The position numbers and the translations under genes are program-made. Shown here in pieces: positions 36,431 to 43,038 of a stretch of DNA of 43,038 bases; the stretch's first letter is position 1, and every line of letters begins with the position of its first letter. Source of the stretch: Methylibium sp. (GTDB lineage: Bacteria > Pseudomonadota > Gammaproteobacteria > Burkholderiales > Burkholderiaceae_C); NCBI GenBank assembly GCA_013824165.1, contig PNNH01000051.1, positions 1 to 43,038 of the forward strand. The letters are read 5' to 3'. The notes under the pieces were generated by a model. The model saw only the letters and a program-made list of their open reading frames with translations, was not told the DNA's origin and made no database searches.

Positions 36431-38446
36431 TCAACGCTGAGTCTGGAACGGCCTACGCTCGGCCCACCAAGCCAGCACCAGATCACGAGATTCCTCAATG
36501 GTCTGCGCCGAGTTGTCGAGCGGTCGCGCGTCTGCGGCAGCCTTCAAAGGCGAAGCGCTGCGACCTCGGTCGCGCGCGTCGCGAGCTTCTAGATCTGCAC
36601 GCAAGCCCGCGATGCTAGCCGATTTTCCTTTGGAAATCAATTGCTTATGACGCCGCTCGGCGCGCGTCGCGGCACTGGCGGTCAGGAATACCTTGAGCGC
36701 CGCGCTGGGAAACACGGCTGAGCCCATATCGCGGCCGTCCGCCACCAAGCCGGGCAGGCGCCGGAAGTCCAGTTGCAGTTGGTTGAGCGCAGCCCGCACT
36801 GGCGCATGGGCGGCGACCTGGGAGGCCATCAGTCCGGTGGCCTCTTCGCGCAAGGCATCGGTGATGTCTTCATTGCCGAGTGTGATGCGGCCTTTGGCGA
36901 AATGCAGGTCCAGGCGGCTGGCCACCTCGGCTACGGCCGCTGCATCGTCGAGATCGACGCCCAGCCGGTGTGCTGCCAGGCCGGTGGCCCGATAGAGCGC
37001 GCCCGAGTCCAGCACCCAGTAGCCCAGCTCGTGCGCCACGACGTCGGCCAGCGTGCCCTTGCCGGAGGCGGTGGGCCCGTCGATGGTGATCACGGGGATG
37101 TCGTCGACCCGCGCGCTGACCACATCGAACAAGGTTTCGAAATAGTCAGGGAAGGTCTTGGCCACGCAATGGGGCTCAAGGATGCGAACCGGCACCGCAG
37201 CGTCGACACGCAATCCATTGAATGCCGCCAGCGAGAAGCACATGGCCACCCGATGGTCGTCATAGGTATGGATGGTCGCCGCCTGCCACCCGTCTAGCGG
37301 GTGCACGCGCAGCCAGTCCGGGCCTTCCTCCACCTCGGCGCCGAGCTTGCGAAGCTCGCAGGCCATGGCGGCGATGCGGTCGGTTTCCTTGACGCGCCAG
37401 CTGGCGATATTGCGCAGCGTGGTCGGTCCGTCGGCGTACAGCGCCATCACGGCCAGCGTCATCGCGGCATCGGGAATGTGATTGCAGTCCAGGTCCAGCG
37501 CCTTCAGGGGCCAGGCGCCGCGTCGCACTTCCAGCCAGTTCGGACCCATTTGGACCTGGGCGCCCATGGCCTGAGCCGCTTCGACGAAGCGCACATCGCC
37601 CTGCACCGAGGCGCTGCCGACGCCTTCGATGCGGACCGGCGCATCCAGACCAGCGATGGCGCCGACCGCCACGAAGTAGGAGGCCGAGGACGCGTCGCCT
37701 TCCACATGCACCTCGCCTGGCGAGCGGTAGCGGCTGCCGGCGGGAATGGTGAAGCGCTGCCAGTTGTCGTTGCTCACCGTGATGCCAAAGCGCGCCAGCA
37801 ACTCCAGGGTGATCTGCACATAGGGCTTGGAGATCAGCTCGCCGACCACCTCGATCTGGATCTCGTCGCGGGCCACGAGGGGCAGGGCCAGCAGCAGCGC
37901 CGTGAGGAACTGGCTGGAAACGTCACCCCGCACGCGCACGGGTTCATTCAGCTTGAGCGCCGAGGGCCCGCTGAGCCGCAGCGGCGGATAGCCTTCCTGG
38001 CCCAGGCAGTCGATCTCGCAGCCCAGCTCGCGCAGCGCATCGACCAGATCGCCGATCGGACGCTCATGCATGCGTGGCACGCCGCTGAGTTCGAACTCGC
38101 CGCCCTGCGTCGCGGCCAGCAGCGCCAGTGCAGCTGTCAGCGGCCTCATCGCGGTGCCCGCATTGCCGAGGAAAAGCTGGGCCTTGGGCTGCCGAAGCTT
38201 GGCGCCGATGCCTGTCACCTTCAGTGGGCCGCCCGCGGTCTGCTCCAACTCGCAACCCAGTGCCTTGAGCGCCGCCAGCATCACGGCGGTGTCGTCGGAA
38301 TCGAGCAGGTCATGGACCAGGGTCTGACCTTCCGACAGTCCGGCCAGCAGCAGCACGCGGTTGGAAATGCTCTTGGAGCCGGGCAGATGCACGGTGCCTG
38401 CGGCGGAGCGCAGCGGTGGCAGGTCGAGGAAGGGAATCTTGTACAT
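36431..38446 (-). CDS. aroA-cmk: Fused EPSP synthase / cytidylate kinase
   Basis: One open frame of 671 residues joins two enzymes. Residues 1 to about 446 are AroA, which makes 5-enolpyruvylshikimate-3-phosphate: [29 protein letters not shown] and the late WRVKETDRI are its active-site parts. Residues from about 452 are cytidylate kinase, which phosphorylates CMP: the P-loop is [10 protein letters not shown] and [10 protein letters not shown] is also typical. The linker is very short (about five residues, ARVDD). Such fusions are reported for some Burkholderiales. ATG 38446 is 17 bases after tyrA; the upstream open frame is non-conserved. Confidence 0.95.
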   Translation of the reverse strand: MYKIPFLDLPPLRSAAGTVHLPGSKSISNRVLLLAGLSEGQTLVHDLLDSDDTAVMLAALKALGCELEQTAGGPLKVTGIGAKLRQPKAQLFLGNAGTAMRPLTAALALLAATQGGEFELSGVPRMHERPIGDLVDALRELGCEIDCLGQEGYPPLRLSGPSALKLNEPVRVRGDVSSQFLTALLLALPLVARDEIQIEVVGELISKPYVQITLELLARFGITVSNDNWQRFTIPAGSRYRSPGEVHVEGDASSASYFVAVGAIAGLDAPVRIEGVGSASVQGDVRFVEAAQAMGAQVQMGPNWLEVRRGAWPLKALDLDCNHIPDAAMTLAVMALYADGPTTLRNIASWRVKETDRIAAMACELRKLGAEVEEGPDWLRVHPLDGWQAATIHTYDDHRVAMCFSLAAFNGLRVDAAVPVRILEPHCVAKTFPDYFETLFDVVSARVDDIPVITIDGPTASGKGTLADVVAHELGYWVLDSGALYRATGLAAHRLGVDLDDAAAVAEVASRLDLHFAKGRITLGNEDITDALREEATGLMASQVAAHAPVRAALNQLQLDFRRLPGLVADGRDMGSAVFPSAALKVFLTASAATRAERRHKQLISKGKSASIAGLRADLEARDARDRGRSASPLKAAADARPLDNSAQTIEESRDLVLAWWAERRPFQTQR

Positions 38447-38463
38447 CGGGATGGTGAGGGATC

Positions 38464-39342
38464 TCAGCGGCGCGGGCGCGGCGCACCCATATGCCAGTGA
38501 CTGCGTGCCTGTGAAATGGCGCGAATGCGCGCCTCGAGCGCCGCGGCGTCGCCGCTGCTGATGGCGGCTTCGAGTTCGTCCAGTGCGGCGCGGAAGCGCT
38601 GTGACTGCGCGAGGACCTCGGCCTTGTTGGCGATCAGGATGTCGCGCCACACGGCCGGGTCGCTGCCGGCGATACGGGTGAAGTCCCGAAAGCCCGGGCC
38701 GCCCAGGCTCAGATAGTCCCGGCCGGCAGGCTGGCGTGCGACGGCCTCGAAGAAGGCAAAGGCCAGCAGATGGGGCAGGTGACTGACGGCTGCGAAAGCG
38801 GCGTCATGGTTCTCCGGCGTCATCTTCAGGACCTGGGAGCCCAGCGCTGACCAGACATCGGTGGCGCGCTGCACCAGCACCGGGTCGGTCTGCGGCAGTG
38901 GTGTGAGGATGACCTGGCGGCCTTGGTAGAGCGTGGCATCGGCATGCTGGATGCCGCCCGACTCCTTGCCAGCGATCGGGTGGGCGGGGACGAAACTGTC
39001 CAGCCGGTTGCCGAGGGTGCGCCGGGCTGCATCCACCACATCGCATTTGGTCGAGCCGACGTCCATGAAGAGGACGCCTTGTGAAACCAAATGCTTGACC
39101 GCTTTGAGCGTGGCCTCGGTCGCAGCCACGGGCACGGCCAGCAGCACGATGTCCGAGCCCGAGACGGCCAGCAGCGCCGACTCGGCCGCCACGTCGATGA
39201 CCCCCAGGCGCTTGGCGGTCTCGGTGGTCGAGGGCGATTTGCTGTAGCCGATGACGCGCTTGACCAGGCCGGCCTTCTTCATTGCCAGGGCGAAGGAGCC
39301 GCCCATCAGGCCGCAGCCGATCACGCCCAGTTGGTTGAACAT
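38464..39342 (-). CDS. tyrA: Prephenate dehydrogenase
   Basis: TyrA oxidises prephenate (or arogenate) towards tyrosine with NAD(P). The 292-residue protein begins [19 protein letters not shown] with the nucleotide-binding GxGxxG and has the catalytic His region [13 protein letters not shown], then the helical dimer domain with [17 protein letters not shown]. There is no ACT or chorismate mutase domain. The start at 39342 was chosen by the Rossmann opening. It starts ten bases after pheA and precedes aroA by 17 bases. Confidence 0.96.
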   Translation of the reverse strand: MFNQLGVIGCGLMGGSFALAMKKAGLVKRVIGYSKSPSTTETAKRLGVIDVAAESALLAVSGSDIVLLAVPVAATEATLKAVKHLVSQGVLFMDVGSTKCDVVDAARRTLGNRLDSFVPAHPIAGKESGGIQHADATLYQGRQVILTPLPQTDPVLVQRATDVWSALGSQVLKMTPENHDAAFAAVSHLPHLLAFAFFEAVARQPAGRDYLSLGGPGFRDFTRIAGSDPAVWRDILIANKAEVLAQSQRFRAALDELEAAISSGDAAALEARIRAISQARSHWHMGAPRPRR

Positions 39343-39352
39343 CTCAAGGGTC

Positions 39353-40480
39353 TCAGTGGCTGTCGAGCGGATAGGTGCCCAGCACCTTGAAGAAGGCGCA
39401 GGCGGCACGCAGCTCGCGCATGGCCTGGGCCACATGTGGCTCGTCGGGATGACCCTGCAGGTCGATGTAGAAGTAGTACTCCCACTGGCCCGAGCGCGCC
39501 GGGCGCGATTCGAAGCGGGTCATCGAGACGCCATGCACCTTCAGCGGCACCAGCATGTCATGCACGGCGCCCGGCTTGTTGCTGACCGAGACCACCAGGC
39601 TCGTGCAGTCGTGTCCCGAGGCTTTGGGCGCCGGATGGCGATCCGGATGCGTGACGATGGCGAAGCGCGTGCGATTGTGGGCGTCGTCCTGGATGGCCGG
39701 TGCGACCACATGCAGTCCGTACTCGCTGCCCGCACGTTCGCTGGCGATGCCGGCCAGGCGCTTGTCCAGCGAGGCCAAACGCGCGCCCTCTGCATTGCTG
39801 GCCACGGGGCGGCGCTCGGCATGCGGCAGATGGGTCGACAGCCAGCCATGGCACTGCGCCAGTGCCTGCGGGTGGGCGCAGACGGCCTGCACATCGTCCA
39901 GCGAGTTCTCGCGGCGCAGCAGGTTGTGGCGCACAAACAGGCTGGTCTCGCCGATGATGAACAAGGGCGTGGTCAGGAACAGATCCAGCGATCGCGCCAC
40001 TACGCCTTCGGTCGAGTTCTCGACCGGGACGACGCCGAAGTCGGCAGCGCCGGTGGTCGTGACGCGGAAGACCTCGTCGATGCTGGCGCAGGGCACGCGC
40101 ACGATGGAGCTGCCGAAGAAGCCGAGCGCCGCGAGTTCGCTGAAGGTGCCGGCCGGGCCTAGATAAGCCACGCGCGTCGGCGTCTCCAGCGCACGGCAGG
40201 CCGACATGATCTCGCGCCAGATCGGCGCCACGCTGTCGTTCTTCAGCGGGCCGGGGTTGCGGGCCTTGAGCCCGTCGATCACCTGGGCCTCGCGCTCGGG
40301 GCGGAACACCACCGAGCCTTCCTTCTTCTTCAATTCGCCCACTTCACCGGCCAGCGTGGCACGGCGGTTCAGCAAGTTCAGCAGTTCGCGGTCGACGCTG
40401 TCGATCTGGTCGCGCAGCGCCAGCAATGCGGGGTCGGTCGCTGCCGACGTGTTGGGAGCCTCGGAGCCTCCATCAGCCAT
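39353..40480 (-). CDS. pheA: Chorismate mutase / prephenate dehydratase (P-protein)
   Basis: PheA makes phenylpyruvate from chorismate in two steps. The mutase domain comes first ([28 protein letters not shown]), then the dehydratase with [14 protein letters not shown] and [18 protein letters not shown] (Thr of the catalytic motif present), then an ACT domain for phenylalanine feedback ([20 protein letters not shown]). The start at 40480 has GAGG six bases upstream and overlaps the serC stop by eight bases, so translation is coupled. The length of 375 residues is usual. Confidence 0.97.
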   Translation of the reverse strand: MADGGSEAPNTSAATDPALLALRDQIDSVDRELLNLLNRRATLAGEVGELKKKEGSVVFRPEREAQVIDGLKARNPGPLKNDSVAPIWREIMSACRALETPTRVAYLGPAGTFSELAALGFFGSSIVRVPCASIDEVFRVTTTGAADFGVVPVENSTEGVVARSLDLFLTTPLFIIGETSLFVRHNLLRRENSLDDVQAVCAHPQALAQCHGWLSTHLPHAERRPVASNAEGARLASLDKRLAGIASERAGSEYGLHVVAPAIQDDAHNRTRFAIVTHPDRHPAPKASGHDCTSLVVSVSNKPGAVHDMLVPLKVHGVSMTRFESRPARSGQWEYYFYIDLQGHPDEPHVAQAMRELRAACAFFKVLGTYPLDSH

Positions 40481-41594
40481 GTTGTGCCTCAAAGTCCTTC
40501 AGGTACGTGACCAATGCCTGCACGCCTTCCAGCGGCATGGCGTTGTAGATCGATGCACGCATGCCTCCCACCGACTTGTGGCCCTTGAGTTGCAGCAGTC
40601 CGCGCGCCTTGGCACCCGCCAGGAACGCGTCGTTCAGGCGCGGCTCGTCGTAAGAGCCGCGCAGGTAAAACGGTATGTTCATGCGTGAGCGGCAGTCTGC
40701 GGCCACGCGGTTCTCAAACAGGCGGGATTGATCCAGCGCGCCGTACAGCAGCTGCGCCTTGTCGATATTGCGCTGTTCGATCGCTGCCAGGCCGGTCTTG
40801 CCGGCGTAGCTGAAAGCCTTCAGCCACTTGAACACCAGGCCGGCGACATAGATCGCGAAGGTGGGCGGCGTGTTGTACATGGACTGCGCGTCGGCCACGG
40901 TCTTGAAGTCGAATGCCGAGGGGCAGATGGCCATGGCATGGCCGAGCAGGTCTTCACGCACGAACACCAGGGTCAGGCCCGCGGGGCCGATGTTCTTCTG
41001 TGCACCACCGAAGGCCAGGCCGACGCGCGACCAGTTGATCGGGCGCGACAGCTGGTGCGATGAGCAGTCGATCACCAGCGGCGCATCGGAGCCCAGCGCC
41101 TTCAGGTCGGGCAACTCGTTGAACTCAACGCCGTCGATGGTCTCGTTGGTGCAGATGTGTACATAAGCCGCATCCCGGCGCAGCTGCCAGCTCGATGGCG
41201 GTGGCAGGGTCGTGTAACGCTGCCCGGCACCATCGGCCGCAATCTGCACATCGGCATAGCGCCGGGCTTCCTGGGCGCTCTTCTTGGACCAGGAGCCGGT
41301 CACCACCACATCAACCTTGCCGCCCCGCGACAGATTCATCGGCACGATGGCGTTCTCGGCAAGGCCGCCGCCCTGCATGAACAGAATGCGGAAGTTCTGC
41401 GGCACCTGGAGCAGGTCCCGCAAATCAGCTTCAGCAGCTTCGTAGATAGAGATGAACTCGCGGCCGCGGTGGCTCATCTCCATCACGCTCATGCCGCTGC
41501 CATGCCAGTCCAGCATCTCGCCCGCCACCTGCTGCAGCACTTCTTCAGGCAATGCGGCCGGACCGGCCGAGAAATTGAACGGGCGCTGGGACAT
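40473..41594 (-). CDS. serC: Phosphoserine aminotransferase
   Basis: SerC transfers an amino group to 3-phosphohydroxypyruvate in serine synthesis (and serves in vitamin B6 synthesis). The 373-residue PLP enzyme starts [17 protein letters not shown], and the PLP Lys200 lies in [15 protein letters not shown]. The C-terminal [10 protein letters not shown] and [14 protein letters not shown] are family marks. It follows the DUF2059 gene by 14 bases and overlaps pheA, part of the serC - pheA - tyrA - aroA run. Confidence 0.98.
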   Translation of the reverse strand: MSQRPFNFSAGPAALPEEVLQQVAGEMLDWHGSGMSVMEMSHRGREFISIYEAAEADLRDLLQVPQNFRILFMQGGGLAENAIVPMNLSRGGKVDVVVTGSWSKKSAQEARRYADVQIAADGAGQRYTTLPPPSSWQLRRDAAYVHICTNETIDGVEFNELPDLKALGSDAPLVIDCSSHQLSRPINWSRVGLAFGGAQKNIGPAGLTLVFVREDLLGHAMAICPSAFDFKTVADAQSMYNTPPTFAIYVAGLVFKWLKAFSYAGKTGLAAIEQRNIDKAQLLYGALDQSRLFENRVAADCRSRMNIPFYLRGSYDEPRLNDAFLAGAKARGLLQLKGHKSVGGMRASIYNAMPLEGVQALVTYLKDFEAQHG

Positions 41595-41608
41595 GGCGGG
41601 GAGGCGCT

Positions 41609-42199
41609 TTACTTCTTGGCGGGTGTGGAAGCGGGGGCGTTGGCAGGCTTGGGCTGGATGCCGAGATGCTTCATCACGTTCTGCTCCAGGCTGCGCAAGC
41701 GCGTTTCGATCGTGCCGCGGCTTTCGGCCACGACCTTTTCGCTCAGCTGCTTTTGCATTTCGCCGCTGAGTTGGCTGTACTTCTTGCTGACAGGCGACTC
41801 CAGCCAGGCGATCAACTGGGCGAGCTCTTCTTCGGTGAAGCGTTCCTCGAACAGCTTGCCGAGCGTCTCAGGGGCGGCCTTGCTGCCACGCTCGCGCAGC
41901 AGAGGTGTGGTCTCGTCGACGAACTTCTTGATGTCCGTCTCGATGGCTTTGGCCGCGGCCTCGCGCTTGTCCGCGGGCATCTGGCGCAACGCTGCCGCGG
42001 CGTTTTGCATCAGATTGCCGATGGGGGCTTGGAGCAGGCTTTGTGCCAGCGTTTCGACGGCAGGCTGGTGCAGCTGAACCAGCTTGGCGACCTGCGCCTT
42101 CTTGGCAGGGCTGCTGGCGGGCATGGCACCTTGTGCGAACGAGGCGTTGGCGCACACCAGCAGGGTGGCAGCAGCGAGTGCTTTGAAGTTCAAGTTCAT
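41609..42199 (-). CDS. DUF2059 exported protein
   Basis: A signal peptide covers about residues 1-22 (ending in ANASFAQ), so the protein is periplasmic. The remainder is helical, with the DUF2059 pattern of a C-terminal [21 protein letters not shown] block. Function is unknown; related proteins lie between gyrA and serC in other Burkholderiales. Its ATG overlaps the gyrA stop (ATGA), and the last codons of gyrA give an AAGGA site close before it. The C-terminal tail is Ala/Pro/Lys-rich. Confidence 0.88.
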   Translation of the reverse strand: MNLNFKALAAATLLVCANASFAQGAMPASSPAKKAQVAKLVQLHQPAVETLAQSLLQAPIGNLMQNAAAALRQMPADKREAAAKAIETDIKKFVDETTPLLRERGSKAAPETLGKLFEERFTEEELAQLIAWLESPVSKKYSQLSGEMQKQLSEKVVAESRGTIETRLRSLEQNVMKHLGIQPKPANAPASTPAKK

Positions 42200-43038
42200 T
42201 CCTTGGTTGTGGAATCGTCGGCTTCGCCGGTGTCTTCAACGCCGTCTTCGGCGGCTGTGCCGCCGCCCTCGTTGGCATCGTTCTCGACGATGCGCTGCAG
42301 GCCGGAGAGCTTGGAGCCGTCGTCGAGTGCGATCAAGGTGACGCCCTGGGTGGCGCGTCCCAATTCGCGGATCTCGGAGACGCGGGTGCGCACCAGCACG
42401 CCCTTGTCAGTGATCAGCATGATCTCGTCCTCGGCGCGCACCAGCGTGGCGGCGACGACGCGGCCGTTGCGCTCGCTCTGCTGGATCGCGATCATGCCCT
42501 TGGTGCCGCGGCCGTGGCGGGTGTATTCGATGATGGAGGTCCGCTTGCCGTAGCCGTTCTCGGTCGCCGTCAGCACGCTTTGCGTTTCGTCCTCGGCCAC
42601 CAACATCGCGATCAGACGCTGCTCGGGCTCGAGCATCATGCCGCGCACGCCGCGAGCCTGGCGGCCCATCGGGCGCACATCGTCTTCGTCGAAGCGCACG
42701 GCCTTGCCACCGTCGCTGAACAGCATCACGTCGTGCTTGCCGTCGGTCAGCGCGGCGCCGATCAGGTAGTCGCCTTCGTCGAGATCCACCGCGATGATGC
42801 CTGCCTTGCGCGGGTTGCTGAAGTCCTTCAGCGAGGTCTTCTTGACGGTGCCCAGTGCTGTGGCCATGAAGATGAAGTGATCTTCCGGGAAGACGCGGAA
42901 CTCACCCGTCAGCGGCAGCACCACGGTGATCTTCTCGTCCTGCTGCAGCGGGAACATATTGACGATCGGCTTGCCGCGCGAGTTGCGGCTGCCCTGCGGC
43001 ACTTCCCAGACCTTGAGCCAGTAGACGCGTCCGCGGTT
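42196..43038 (-). CDS. gyrA: DNA gyrase subunit A, C-terminal part (5' end outside window)
   Basis: The frame runs off the right end of the window, entering as NRGRVYWLKVWEVPQG. What is seen is the later part of the GyrA C-terminal beta-pinwheel that wraps DNA: repeated blade motifs such as GKPIVN, SRNSRG, MGRQARGVRGM and TRHGRGTKGM. The protein ends in an acidic tail rich in Glu and Asp. The catalytic Tyr and GyrA box lie outside. This gene heads the visible operon, and its stop overlaps the DUF2059 start. Confidence 0.97.
   Translation of the reverse strand, partial: NRGRVYWLKVWEVPQGSRNSRGKPIVNMFPLQQDEKITVVLPLTGEFRVFPEDHFIFMATALGTVKKTSLKDFSNPRKAGIIAVDLDEGDYLIGAALTDGKHDVMLFSDGGKAVRFDEDDVRPMGRQARGVRGMMLEPEQRLIAMLVAEDETQSVLTATENGYGKRTSIIEYTRHGRGTKGMIAIQQSERNGRVVAATLVRAEDEIMLITDKGVLVRTRVSEIRELGRATQGVTLIALDDGSKLSGLQRIVENDANEGGGTAAEDGVEDTGEADDSTTKE

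Overview
The window is a high-GC bacterial chromosome segment. Protein families and gene order (gyrA - serC - pheA - tyrA - aroA/cmk - rpsA - ihfB - lapA - lapB, and ribF - ileS - lspA) point to a betaproteobacterium of the order Burkholderiales, most likely a relative of Roseateles, Leptothrix or Rubrivivax. That placement comes from family recall and synteny; no search was run.

Positions 1 to about 6300 are an accessory region. It holds the end of a TcmP-type three-Cys-motif partner gene, two overlapping unknown genes, an SGNH-type hydrolase, a probably frameshifted unknown gene, a small DUF6471 gene with a LexA-box-like palindrome at its end, and an IS1595-family transposase. The transposase converges on two tandem paralogous 168-residue genes that overlap each other by 4 bases and look like passengers of the same element. 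Short genes, mixed strands, weak ribosome binding sites and palindromes set this part apart from the rest.

From about 6400 to 19800 the content is ordinary chromosome of mixed function: a small membrane protein, an orphan membrane histidine kinase, a GGDEF protein, a periplasmic amino-acid-type binding protein, two EamA transporters, an atypical SDR, a penicillin-acylase-family Ntn hydrolase, a quinone oxidoreductase, a soluble PAS histidine kinase and a DUF2189 membrane protein. None of the kinases in the window has a separate response regulator next to it. A cluster of strong palindromes bounded by a 20-base direct repeat lies at 10842-11022.

From 19890 to 27431 the minus strand carries lspA, ileS and ribF (lipoprotein processing, Ile-tRNA synthesis, flavin cofactors), a hybrid histidine kinase, rsuA and a ComEA-like helix-hairpin-helix gene. 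From 27445 to 34057 is an envelope block: msbA, a divergent GT4 glycosyltransferase, and a tightly overlapping chain lapA - lapB - three glycosyltransferase-like genes, which suggests coupled LPS synthesis, export and assembly control.

From 34097 to the right end is a conserved minus-strand block. gyrA (partial), a DUF2059 gene, serC, pheA, tyrA and a fused aroA-cmk gene make serine, aromatic amino acid precursors and CDP, followed by rpsA and ihfB. A rho-independent terminator separates rpsA from ihfB. No hisC lies between pheA and tyrA, where many Burkholderiales have one.
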